The notes beneath the pieces are model-generated. The model ran no database searches. It worked only from the letters and a program-made list of their open reading frames with translations, and was not told where the DNA came from. Positions 53,665 to 62,102 of a stretch of 64,000 bases of DNA are shown piece by piece (positions within the stretch are counted from its first letter, which is position 1; the number at the start of each line of letters is the position of its first letter). The stretch is from Paludibacteraceae bacterium. GTDB taxonomy: Bacteria > Bacteroidota > Bacteroidia > Bacteroidales > Paludibacteraceae. The translations under genes were made by a program, and so were the position numbers. The stretch covers positions 1-64,000 of the forward strand of contig JAGBEJ010000004.1 in assembly GCA_017937025.1 (NCBI GenBank). The letters are read 5' to 3'.

Positions 53665-53672
53665 CAAAGATA
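53665..53672 (-). promoter_or_regulatory. -7 box of the DUF2723 unit
   Basis: The minus strand reads TATCTTTG, matching TAnnTTTG, 81 nt before the ATG. Confidence 0.5.
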
Positions 53673-53715
53673 AGAATTTAAAGCACACTCATATTATAAA
53701 TATGAGTAAGAATAG

Positions 53716-54420
53716 TTGTATGCCGACACTGTAAAGCAGTATGCCATAGAGCATGGATTAACCGAAGACAGTGGCATTAACCTCAGTGCTGATGTTACTA
53801 ATCAGCTCGTTGGTCACTTGAATGACCTTGGGATTGAGACTCATGGCAGCAAGGATATGGAGGAAGACCTCAAGAGGAGAGAGGAGGATGATGCAATCTT
53901 TGCAGTAGATTATGTACCTTTGACAGATGATGAAAAGGAAGATGTCTTTAGCTATCTTGATGACGAGCACGCTGGCAGAGGAATAGTAATTGGAGATAAA
54001 AACATATACCTCGTTGACCACGCTGGTAATGAGGTAAAAAGAGGCAAGGGAGGAATACCATATGGATTTCAATGTGTATTTAAGGTTGCTATTGATGGAT
54101 TAAGCGAAGATGCAATACAAGAAATTAAAAGTAAAATAGAAGATGGCACTATCAGAAACCAAGTTAGTTTTAATAAATGGGCTAAGCTTAATCTTAAACA
54201 ACAAGGAAGTGATAACAGCGATAGCATTGATGCTCAAGACAGAACAACAAATGAGAACAATGATAGATTGGATTTGGAAACACCAGAAGGAGAATCCATC
54301 GGAGGACAGGGTAATCAGAATAGCAAAGTTAATCTCGGAACAGATTTCGTAAAGACTGGATTCGATGGCACTAATGGGCCGAGGTACATGGCATCAGAAG
54401 ACCACATGGAGAGGATTTAA
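53716..54420 (+). pseudogene. 5'-truncated mobile-element polyprotein fragment (unit 1)
   Basis: About 234 codons are open, but the frame is preceded directly by an in-frame TAG and has only a TTG as possible start, so it looks cut off at the 5' end. The content is acidic, with a globular stretch (NIYLVDHAGNEVKRGKGG, YGFQCVFKVAIDGLSED) and then a disordered Gln/Asn/Ser/Asp tail. It resembles pieces of the large multi-domain proteins carried by gut Bacteroidales phages and elements; the specific domain is not recognised. The DNA is AT-rich and unlike both flanking core genes. Confidence 0.55.
54143..54352 (+). CDS. Nested 69-residue ORF in the +1 frame of unit 1
   Basis: Begins with ATG and is completely contained in the larger frame, shifted by +1. 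The predicted protein is a compact helical one (MALSETKLVLINGLSLIL; MIDWIWKHQKENPSEDRV), while the host frame over the same DNA is low-complexity. A second nested ORF of the same length and a similar pattern lies at 54640. It may be a real overlapping gene; coding is not proven. Confidence 0.5.
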   Translation: MALSETKLVLINGLSLILNNKEVITAIALMLKTEQQMRTMIDWIWKHQKENPSEDRVIRIAKLISEQIS

Positions 54421-54639
54421 TGCTGCTTTCGAGCGCAATAATGACGCAGTCAAACACATTCGGCAAGTTAACGTCGGAGCTTGCGGACAAAAACGATGGA
54501 ACTGTTGTCAAGAAGGTTATCCTTTATGGAAATCATGCGTATCTTTGGAGCACCGAGAATGGTTATGAATTCTTCGTGGAGCAAAGTCTTGCGATAAACG
54601 AGGAGAATTATCAGAAGATAAACGACCTATTAGACACCT

Positions 54640-54849
54640 ATGGAACTGACGAATTTACAGCTGATGCTATTAATAGCATTCAACGAAGCGAGGATTCCAC
54701 GGAACGAAGCCGCGGCTATATTGACATTGCTAAGCGAACAAGAGATAGAGCAAATAATAGACAAAATCATAGAGATGGACAGACTTCCGACGGAACAGGA
54801 GTTAATGAACATACTCTTTCCGATACTCAAGGCAAAACCAACTTCATAA
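54640..54849 (+). CDS. Nested 69-residue ORF in the +1 frame of unit 2
   Basis: ATG start, complete stop, wholly inside unit 2 in the +1 frame. The product is helical (MELTNLQLMLLIAFNEARIP; IIDKIIEMDRLPTEQELM). It shares with the 54143 ORF its exact length, an A-I-x(3)-L segment near residue 26, an I-D near 40 and a P-[ST]-E near 50. Host-frame residues here are low-complexity. It may be a real small gene or relic. Confidence 0.5.
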   Translation: MELTNLQLMLLIAFNEARIPRNEAAAILTLLSEQEIEQIIDKIIEMDRLPTEQELMNILFPILKAKPTS

Positions 54850-54916
54850 CCCCTCAAGGTCAAATCTATGGCTATGCAACTCCTGAAGGGGCTATATATC
54901 TTGATGAGAGAGTGAT

Positions 54917-54952
54917 AAAAAAAATCCCGAACTTGCGTTCGGGATTTTTTTT
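54917..54952 (-). terminator. Terminator of the parE run
   Basis: ATCCCGAAC/GTTCGGGAT with a 4-nt loop and eight A/T on either side lies immediately after the parE stop. Confidence 0.92.
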
Positions 54953-54953
54953 A

Positions 54954-56897
54954 TCAAAGCATGTCCTCCTGGACAACCAGATTGTCTATTATGAAGTCCT
55001 GACGGCTCGGTGTGTTCTTACCCATGTAGAACTCAAGGACATCGCCAATGAGGTCGCCCTTTGCCATCTTCACTTGGTCGAGCCGTATCTTGTCGCCTAT
55101 GAAACCCTTGAACTCGTCGGGTGATATTTCTCCGAGACCTTTGAATCGCGTTATCTCGGGATTTGGCTTCAGCGCCTCGATTGCTTCGAGCCTTTCGTCT
55201 TCGGAGTAGCAGTAGCGGTCGTCAGCACCGTTCTTGCCTGTCTTACGCACACGGAACAGCGGCGTCTCGAGTATATAGACGTGTCCCCTCTTCACAAGCT
55301 CCGGATAGAACTGCAGGAAGAACGTGAGCATAAGCAGACGTATGTGCATGCCATCGACATCGGCATCGGTGGCGATTATCACTTTGTTATAACGCAGTCC
55401 GTCGAGTCCGTCCTCAATGTTAAGCGCCGCCTGCAGCAGGTTGAACTCATCATTCTCGTAAACCACCTTCTTGGAAAGTCCCCAGCTGTTGAGCGGCTTA
55501 CCGCGAAGACTGAACACCGCCTGCACGTCCACGTTGCGGCACTTGGTCAAGCTGCCGCTCGCAGAGTCTCCCTCGGTGATGAATATCGAGCTGTTCTCCA
55601 TCAGTTCGTTCTTCGCCTCGTCTTTCACACGCGTGTCGTTGAAGTGGTAGCGGCAGTCGCGAAGCTTGCGGTTATGCAGGTTCGCCTTCTTGGCCTTCTC
55701 GCGCGCAAGCTTTGTCACTCCGGCAATCGCTTTTCGCTCCTTCTCGCTCTCCTGTATCTTGTGGAGCATTGTGTCGGCTATCTCCTGATTTTTGTGCAGG
55801 AAATCGTCAACCTCCTTCTTTATGAAATCGCCCACGAACTTGTTCACGCTCACGCCGCTCAGATCGTAAGGTTTGCCCTCGCTGTCCTTGTCCGGCGCCA
55901 TGTTAGCCGAGCCGAGCTTCACCTTGGTCTGGCTCTCAAACGTAGGTTCGATGACGTTTATGGCGATGGTCGCCACGATGCCGCTACGGATGTCCGACAG
56001 CTCGAAGTTCTTCTGATAGAAGTCCTTTATGGCGCGTGAAAGATGCTCACGCAGCGCGCTCTGGTGCGTACCTCCCTGAGTCGTGTACTGTCCGTTGACG
56101 AATGAATAGTAGTCCTCGCCGTACTGGTCGGTGTGCGTGAAGGCTATCTCTATGTCTTCGCCCTTCAGGTGAACTATCGGGTAAAGCGGCTCGGCTGTGT
56201 TGCGCTCCTGCAGCAGATCGAGCAGTCCGTTTCGCGACACGAACTTCTGTCCATTGAAGACGAGTGTCAGCCCGGTGTTCAAGTATGTGTAGTTGCGCAG
56301 CATCGTCTCGATGTAGTCGGTGTGGAATTTGTATGGTCCGAACACAGTCTCGTCGGGGGTAAAGCGCACCATAGTTCCGTCGCGCTCGGTCGTCGGTTGC
56401 AGGTCGTATTCCTTGACAAGTTTGCCAGCCTCGAAATCGGCTTGCTTCACCTTGCCGTCGCGGAACGACCACACGCTGAAATTCGACGACAGGGCATTCA
56501 CCGCCTTTGTACCGACACCGTTCAGTCCGACCGACTTCTGGAACGACTTGGTATCGTACTTCGCACCGGTGTTCATTATCGACACTGCAGCCACCATCTT
56601 GCCTTGCGGAATGCCTCGACCATAGTCGCGCACCGTCAATGTGCGCTCATCGAGCTTGATATCTATCGTTGTGCCGAAATGCATTCTGAACTCATCTATT
56701 GAGTTGTCAATCACCTCCTTGAGCAGCACATAAATACCATCGTCGGCGCTGTTGCCGTCGCCCAGCTTACCTATGTACATACCTGGACGCAAGCGCACAT
56801 GCTCCAGTCCCTCGAGTGTGACAATGTTATCATCGGTGTACTCTGCCGCAGCGTTCTCCTGCGCTCCTCCGTTCAACAGTTCTTCGTCATTTGCCAT
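54954..56897 (-). CDS. parE: DNA topoisomerase IV subunit B
   Basis: 647 residues. The GHKL ATPase part has [10 protein letters not shown] and DYGRGIPQG. The TOPRIM part has TEGDSASG and [12 protein letters not shown]. It decatenates daughter chromosomes with ParA-type subunit ParC. The N-terminal [21 protein letters not shown] fits the ParE rather than the GyrB subgroup of Bacteroidota. No parC is adjacent in the window. It is last in the leftward dut-to-parE run, 33 nt after porZ. Confidence 0.93.
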   Translation of the reverse strand: MANDEELLNGGAQENAAAEYTDDNIVTLEGLEHVRLRPGMYIGKLGDGNSADDGIYVLLKEVIDNSIDEFRMHFGTTIDIKLDERTLTVRDYGRGIPQGKMVAAVSIMNTGAKYDTKSFQKSVGLNGVGTKAVNALSSNFSVWSFRDGKVKQADFEAGKLVKEYDLQPTTERDGTMVRFTPDETVFGPYKFHTDYIETMLRNYTYLNTGLTLVFNGQKFVSRNGLLDLLQERNTAEPLYPIVHLKGEDIEIAFTHTDQYGEDYYSFVNGQYTTQGGTHQSALREHLSRAIKDFYQKNFELSDIRSGIVATIAINVIEPTFESQTKVKLGSANMAPDKDSEGKPYDLSGVSVNKFVGDFIKKEVDDFLHKNQEIADTMLHKIQESEKERKAIAGVTKLAREKAKKANLHNRKLRDCRYHFNDTRVKDEAKNELMENSSIFITEGDSASGSLTKCRNVDVQAVFSLRGKPLNSWGLSKKVVYENDEFNLLQAALNIEDGLDGLRYNKVIIATDADVDGMHIRLLMLTFFLQFYPELVKRGHVYILETPLFRVRKTGKNGADDRYCYSEDERLEAIEALKPNPEITRFKGLGEISPDEFKGFIGDKIRLDQVKMAKGDLIGDVLEFYMGKNTPSRQDFIIDNLVVQEDML

Positions 56898-56930
56898 GTC
56901 TTTCTCTCCTTTATATAATTAGTCCATTAT

Positions 56931-59270
56931 TTATCTTATAACCAATATCTTGCCCGCTCCGCGAGCCTTGCCGCCGTTAGCCTCGGAAGCCATGACCGCA
57001 TAAACACCGCTCGCCACACTGCGGCCATCCACATTGCGAAGATTCCACGTCGCCTGTCCGCCGTTTGCCACTGTCTGGCAGACGATGTTGCCTGCCGCGT
57101 CGGTTATCTTCACCACTGCCCCGTCCATAAGTCCAGTGATGGTCACCACGCCATTGAAGTTAGGACGCACAGGATTAGGGAATGCCCTTATTTCGTCAAG
57201 ATCGGAGTTGCTCTCGGTCGCGTCGGAACGATATGACACAAGACCTCCGCCTGTAGCGATGAACACTTCGCCTGTCTCGTCATTAACGGCGATGGAAAGT
57301 ATCTGATTGCTCAGCAGAGGGCTGTTGTCCTCGGTGAAATGCTGAATCTGAGTCAGTCCGTCGGCCGACATCAGGTAAACGCCTGAAGAGTTGGTGCCTA
57401 TCCATTTGCGGTTGCCGCCATCCACGGCTATCGCCCTCACCATTTGTCCGTCCAAGAGATAGTCGGCGTAATTGGTGCCGTCGTTGCGCGAAATCTTAGG
57501 ACGTGTCACCTTGTAGCCGTTGGTGAATATGTCCTTGACGCCGCTGAACACAAACACGCCGTTGTCGCAAGCCACCCACACATCGCCGTTCCTGTCCTCG
57601 GTTATGTCATAGACAGAGCCTAACGACTTCAGGTTTCCGTCCTGGTCTGTCACCGAGCTTATGAATTTCGTCTTGTGTCCGGACACGCTGGATGTGTTGC
57701 CGTTTTCGTCGAGTATGAAAAGTCCGCCGGTGCTGTATGTACGATGCGGTTTTCCGAACCATTTCTGGTTGTTGGATAGAACTACGACTTTATCCATAAA
57801 CGGAGGGTTGGTAATGTTCGGATACGAGAACTGTTTCCAAGTGCCGTCCTCTAGCATCACCTTGACCGACGCCGCCGACAACTCGTTTATCATCCAGAGC
57901 CTGTCGTTATTATCCAGCGCCACACCGCAGACCGTTATATAATCATCGGCCTCGCTAACCGAGTTTGCCACTTGCAGCGTGCTGTTGCTTGGGCCATAGC
58001 GCTTATAAAGAATGTCATTCCTGAACTCGTAAAGTCCGTCACGGAGCGATGTCACATAGTAATGCGTCTTGTCTTTCGGGTCTATCGACATATAACAGAG
58101 AGAGAGGAAGTTCTTGCCTGTCGCTCCGTAAACCTCATTTCTTGTTATGCTATTCCACACCTCATTCTCGAAGAACATGACCGCGCCTGGCTTGCTGACA
58201 TCAGACGCCGAATAACACCTCGGATTTCCAGTCATGGCGAAGATTCTTCCGCCTGAATATCTGAGCGAGAACACATCCTTGTTGGCCGGTCCTGAAGGCT
58301 TGATTGCCTGGACAGGCTGCCAATTATTGAGTTCCACCACGCCACGCCATCCTGCTGCCACCCAGATGCGCTCGGAAGATTTTGAGTCCTGAATAGCAGA
58401 CGGAGAGTATATGTTGTCGCACCTTGAAATCTCCGCGCCGTCAGCAGAAATCTTAGCAACCGAATTCGACTTGCCTACGACAAGATTGCCGTCAGACGAA
58501 ACCGAAAGTCCAAGAGCGCCGTCATCCAGCTGAGTCAATGCCGCCTTGTCTATTTCCTTGCTATAAAGCTTATTGGATGACGAAAGGATAAATAATTTGC
58601 CGCTGGCATATTCCACTTGCTTGGCATCGTCGATTTCCAGCACAGTAGTTTTCCACATTGCGCTGTTAACCAGCATCTTCTCACTCTTCGAAGCACTTTT
58701 GAGTCCGTCGGGAGTCAATGCGTATATCGAATCGGGAGTCAATGCCACCGAATACACCGAGAGATATGTGCCGCCGTCACCTATTATATAAGTGTCCGAG
58801 ATTTCCTTCTTCGTCGGATTAAAGACGATTATTCCTATCTCGCCCGCGATATAGACATTGCCTGTCGAGGGGTCGTAAACGAGTTCAGAAGGGTTCTTGT
58901 CGGCGCTCACGCTTGAGTTCTTAATGTCCGGCACATTCTTTATGCTGCCGTCGTCATAGAGCAGGTCTATATTCCCGTCGGTATATGCTATCACAAGCGC
59001 CTTGGCCTTTTCCGCGTACGTCACCAAAGCGACATTCGCGCCATTGAGCCCTTCGACCTTGGAAAGTGTCTCCACTTCATAGTCCTTCTTGTCGAAAAGG
59101 AAAAGCGAGCCATCGCTCACGCCGAACACTCTATCTGCCGACTGCGCAACTTTCTGCACGTTATTGAAAGACGCATGCACACGCCATCCGCCCACTTCCA
59201 CCTGCGCCAAAGAGCAGACAGACACGAGAGATGAAACGCAAAGCAGCAATATCTTCCTGAGACCGTTCAT
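56931..59270 (-). CDS. porZ: PorZ-like type IX secretion protein with beta-propellers
   Basis: 779 residues, close to the P. gingivalis PorZ length as I recall it. Signal peptide to about residue 22, then two beta-propellers (repeated VAVDGGNRKWIGTNSSGV-type blades) and a C-terminal domain (FPNPVRPNFNGVVTITGL, GVYAVMAS) of the T9SS CTD type. PorZ sits at the cell surface and helps deliver anionic LPS for sortase attachment of T9SS cargo. No other T9SS gene is seen here. It lies 3 nt downstream of rdgB. Confidence 0.85.
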   Translation of the reverse strand: MNGLRKILLLCVSSLVSVCSLAQVEVGGWRVHASFNNVQKVAQSADRVFGVSDGSLFLFDKKDYEVETLSKVEGLNGANVALVTYAEKAKALVIAYTDGNIDLLYDDGSIKNVPDIKNSSVSADKNPSELVYDPSTGNVYIAGEIGIIVFNPTKKEISDTYIIGDGGTYLSVYSVALTPDSIYALTPDGLKSASKSEKMLVNSAMWKTTVLEIDDAKQVEYASGKLFILSSSNKLYSKEIDKAALTQLDDGALGLSVSSDGNLVVGKSNSVAKISADGAEISRCDNIYSPSAIQDSKSSERIWVAAGWRGVVELNNWQPVQAIKPSGPANKDVFSLRYSGGRIFAMTGNPRCYSASDVSKPGAVMFFENEVWNSITRNEVYGATGKNFLSLCYMSIDPKDKTHYYVTSLRDGLYEFRNDILYKRYGPSNSTLQVANSVSEADDYITVCGVALDNNDRLWMINELSAASVKVMLEDGTWKQFSYPNITNPPFMDKVVVLSNNQKWFGKPHRTYSTGGLFILDENGNTSSVSGHKTKFISSVTDQDGNLKSLGSVYDITEDRNGDVWVACDNGVFVFSGVKDIFTNGYKVTRPKISRNDGTNYADYLLDGQMVRAIAVDGGNRKWIGTNSSGVYLMSADGLTQIQHFTEDNSPLLSNQILSIAVNDETGEVFIATGGGLVSYRSDATESNSDLDEIRAFPNPVRPNFNGVVTITGLMDGAVVKITDAAGNIVCQTVANGGQATWNLRNVDGRSVASGVYAVMASEANGGKARGAGKILVIR

Positions 59271-59273
59271 TTA

Positions 59274-59855
59274 TCACAGACTATTTAAATAATCAGACAA
59301 TTTTTTAATAGCTCGCCCACGATGGCTTATCGAGTTTTTGTCTTCTGCGGAAAGCTCCGCGAATGTCTTGTCCTTATCCTCCGGCACAAAAACAGGGTCG
59401 TAACCGAAACCGCCATTGCCATGGCGCGACTCCGTGATGCGGCCTTCCACCTTGCCCTCGAACACATGCTCCTCACCGTTGATTATGAGGGCGACAACCG
59501 TTCTGAACCGTGCATTGCGGTCGCTCTTGCCCTCGAGGTTAGCCAGCAGCTTGTCGATGTTAGCCTCGGAGTTCTTGTCCTCGCCCGCGTAACGTGCGGA
59601 GTGAACACCAGGCTCGCCATTCAGCGCGTCCACCTCGAGCCCTGTGTCGTCCGAGAAGCAGTCAACACCGTATTTCTGGTTTATGTAACGCGCCTTTATG
59701 AGGGCGTTATCCTCGAGTGTTGTGCCTGTCTCGGCTATGTCGTCATGGCATCCGAGCTCATCAAGACACACGATCTCGAATTTGTGTCCGACGATAGCCG
59801 ACACCTCTCTTATCTTATTCTTGTTGTTTGTCGCGAATACGAGTTTTCTAAGCAT
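59274..59855 (-). CDS. rdgB: Non-canonical purine NTP pyrophosphatase (RdgB/HAM1)
   Basis: 193 residues from the ATG at 59855. That start gives the conserved N-terminus KLVFATNNKNKIREV, whereas a longer in-frame start adds a basic stretch antisense-like to the upstream gene. It hydrolyses ITP, dITP and XTP to monophosphates to keep them out of nucleic acids. FSDDTGLEVDAL and HGNGGFGYDPVF are catalytic signatures, and SHRGRAI is near the end. It lies 13 nt after the EnvC-like gene. Confidence 0.96.
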   Translation of the reverse strand: MLRKLVFATNNKNKIREVSAIVGHKFEIVCLDELGCHDDIAETGTTLEDNALIKARYINQKYGVDCFSDDTGLEVDALNGEPGVHSARYAGEDKNSEANIDKLLANLEGKSDRNARFRTVVALIINGEEHVFEGKVEGRITESRHGNGGFGYDPVFVPEDKDKTFAELSAEDKNSISHRGRAIKKLSDYLNSL

Positions 59856-59868
59856 TTTGTATCCTTTT

Positions 59869-61185
59869 TTATCTTGCGAGCCATAATTCAGGATTCTGCA
59901 AAACAGACTCCTTATACAGCATGAAATACAATTCCGTCTTGTCCGCCTCCTGGTCCACGAAGACACGTCCGAGTTTCTGACGGGCCTTCACCTTGTCGCC
60001 CACTTTCACATAAGTGGCTGTCAGATTAGCATACACGGTTCTGTAAATGCCGTGCTTCACGATTATGGCGTTGTTGTTGCCTGGTATAGCGAAGACCTGT
60101 GTCACCTCGCCGTCGTAAACAGCGCTGGCGTCGGAGTTGGCTGTTGTTTGTATGTATATGCCCTTGTTGTTCACCTGAACGTGGTCGAGCACCGGATGAG
60201 GGTGCAATCCGAAATGTCCTGTGACAATGCCCCTGACTGGCCAAGGCAGACGGCCTCGGTTGCTCTCGAAGCCACCTGACACAAGCGACTTGCCTTCGGA
60301 CGCTGGAGCTGAAGGCTTAGTCACAGGAGCTGAAGGCGTCGATGGCGCTGACGGTGCTGATGGTTTTGCTGCAGTACCTGAAGTAGCCGGTTTTTTGCTT
60401 GCTGCCGCTTTTGCCTTGCGTTCAGCCTCGGCTTTCGCCTTCGCTTTGCGCTGCGCTTCCTGCTTAGCTATCTCGGCTGCAATCATATCGTCGATTTTCT
60501 TGTTCAGGACTTCAACTTGGCGCTGCTGTTTCTCGAGTTTCACTTTCAAGTCGGACTCTTTCTGCGACAGCTCGGTCAGCATCTTCTGCTTGCTTTCCTT
60601 GCTTTTCAGCAGTTTGTTGCTCTCCACCTGCTTTCCCTTGAGTGTATTGTGCTTCTCCTCCTTCACGCGCGACAGGAGAGTCTCCTTCTGTCCCAGCTCG
60701 TCAGTCACTTGCTGTATCTTCTGCGCTTGCTCCTTTCTGTAGTTGGAGTACTGCTGAACATACCTCAGTCTGCGGAATCCCTGTGTAAGCGACTCCGAAG
60801 AGAGTATATAAAACACAGCGTTGCTTTTGGTCTTGTGGAAATAATAATGGTAAAGCAGCTTTGCGTATTCCTTTCGCAGTTCCTGCAGTTTTTCCTCGAG
60901 TTGAGATTTCTCGGCATTGATGTTGGAAAGGTCACGGTCGAGTATTCCCACCTCGTCGTTAAGAGCCTTTATGAGGTTCTCACGCTCCTCTATCTGCCGG
61001 CTTATGACGGTTATGCTGTTGGCTGTCGTTTTCTGGTTCTTCTTATTCTCGTTCAACAACCTGTTGGTCATCTCGATATTCTGCTTAGCCTGACGCTGCT
61101 TGCGCTTGAGCGACTTGACTGTCTCCTGCGAGCAGACGGAGACCGATATTCCCAACAAAATCAATATGCTTAAAAGACAACGCAT
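59869..61185 (-). CDS. EnvC-like murein hydrolase activator (degenerate M23/LytM)
   Basis: 438 residues from the ATG at 61185, which follows AAGGAAATATAACC and opens the signal peptide (MRCLLSILILLGISVSVCSQ). Long coiled coils occupy residues 20-270, then an Ala/Lys/Pro linker, then a LytM domain. Zinc ligands look lost: NNKGIYIQT replaces the H-x(3)-D block and TELYFML the HxH block. So it is probably a regulator of amidases during division, not a hydrolase. It follows the DUF4292 gene; an alternative start at 61212 would overlap it by 4 nt. Confidence 0.9.
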   Translation of the reverse strand: MRCLLSILILLGISVSVCSQETVKSLKRKQRQAKQNIEMTNRLLNENKKNQKTTANSITVISRQIEERENLIKALNDEVGILDRDLSNINAEKSQLEEKLQELRKEYAKLLYHYYFHKTKSNAVFYILSSESLTQGFRRLRYVQQYSNYRKEQAQKIQQVTDELGQKETLLSRVKEEKHNTLKGKQVESNKLLKSKESKQKMLTELSQKESDLKVKLEKQQRQVEVLNKKIDDMIAAEIAKQEAQRKAKAKAEAERKAKAAASKKPATSGTAAKPSAPSAPSTPSAPVTKPSAPASEGKSLVSGGFESNRGRLPWPVRGIVTGHFGLHPHPVLDHVQVNNKGIYIQTTANSDASAVYDGEVTQVFAIPGNNNAIIVKHGIYRTVYANLTATYVKVGDKVKARQKLGRVFVDQEADKTELYFMLYKESVLQNPELWLAR

Positions 61186-61208
61186 GGTTATATTTCCTTT
61201 ATTCCTTA

Positions 61209-62102
61209 TCATTTAGAGAACAATTCCTCTGGATTCGTAACTTTCTTGTATTTCGACTTGTCAGTCGGATTTATGGTGACAGCCTGGTTAAACTCGGCTT
61301 TCTTTATTTCTATCGACAACTTGCTCGACGACTTGCCCTGAAGCGCCGAGATGAATATCATGAAAGGGAATGTCACAAAGTTCTGTGTGCGGAACTGAGA
61401 GTAAGTGCACCTCATGCTCATGCTGGTCTGATACTTGACCTGAGTGTTCACGAGCTTGCCGTTCTTGTCTAAGTCGAACTCGTGCGAGAATCCCGCCGCG
61501 TTCTTCGACCCGAGCATCTGTATGCCTGTCGGAGTCACAGTCTTGCTATCCAAGTGTCCGAGCACTTCCTTCGAGTTCTTCAGGCTTTCGCCGGCTATGA
61601 ATATGTGGTTCAGCAGCAATGCCTGGAAGTCGTAATAATCCAGCTTCATGCCCAGCATCTTCGCCAGATAGTCCATGTTGCTCTCGAAGTAACGGCCCTG
61701 CAGCTTGTTCACCGCCACCACGTTCTTAGGCGTGATGTCAAGTCTCGCCATCTCTATGCCGAGCGCTGGCTGAAGCGATATTTGCACGATGCTGTCCTTG
61801 ATTATTCTGATGGACGCTCTCGAAGACAGTTCCTGACCGCCAGTGATTATCGTGACCGAGGCGTTGTTGATGTTGACTGTCGAGATTTTTGGCTCGTTCA
61901 CGACGAACGCCACTTTCTTGACTGTAGTTTTCGATGAGCCTTGCGTCGCCACATCGGACGGCGTCACGTCCTGCGACTGCTTTGTAACTGCCGGCACAGG
62001 CTGTTTCTTTATCGATTTGCACGACTGCATTCCCATGCCAAAAACAATAGGGAAAGCCACGGCATAAGCCATGAATCTTATTATTCTGCTTCTATTCAAC
62101 AT
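61209..62102 (-). CDS. DUF4292 lipoprotein
   Basis: 297 residues. The signal ends in a lipobox near MQSC (Cys28). DUF4292 shows LolA/LolB-like antiparallel beta layout (ARLDITPKNVVAVNKLQGRYFE, IEIKKAEFN), so a role in lipoprotein or outer-membrane lipid handling is possible but unproven. The start overlaps the stop of the TPR gene by 11 nt, and the 3' end overlaps a possible upstream start of the EnvC-like gene by 4 nt, so translation is tightly coupled. Confidence 0.9.
   Translation of the reverse strand: MLNRSRIIRFMAYAVAFPIVFGMGMQSCKSIKKQPVPAVTKQSQDVTPSDVATQGSSKTTVKKVAFVVNEPKISTVNINNASVTIITGGQELSSRASIRIIKDSIVQISLQPALGIEMARLDITPKNVVAVNKLQGRYFESNMDYLAKMLGMKLDYYDFQALLLNHIFIAGESLKNSKEVLGHLDSKTVTPTGIQMLGSKNAAGFSHEFDLDKNGKLVNTQVKYQTSMSMRCTYSQFRTQNFVTFPFMIFISALQGKSSSKLSIEIKKAEFNQAVTINPTDKSKYKKVTNPEELFSK

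Larger units (their letters stand above)
54420..54952 (+). pseudogene. 3'-truncated mobile-element polyprotein fragment (unit 2)
   Basis: Starts at an ATG that overlaps the stop of unit 1 (TAATG); a second ATG at 54441 is possible. A globular part (VVKKVILYGNHAYLWSTENGYEFF, INEENYQKINDLL in two pieces) leads to a disordered tail and then FITPQGQIYGYATPEGAIYLDE. That last block is typical of phage-type large proteins, where it continues into a metallopeptidase-like stretch. Here coding-like sequence stops at the parE terminator, although the frame stays open to 55124 across antisense parE. It is a relic. Confidence 0.5.

Noticed and set aside
54953-55124. Continuation of mobile-element unit 2 beyond the terminator
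   Set aside because: The open frame here is antisense to the C-terminal end of parE, and the family-like sequence ends before the hairpin.
59856-59966. 37-residue N-terminal extension of RdgB
   Set aside because: The extension is Cys/Arg-rich, overlaps the EnvC-like gene and precedes the conserved family N-terminus.
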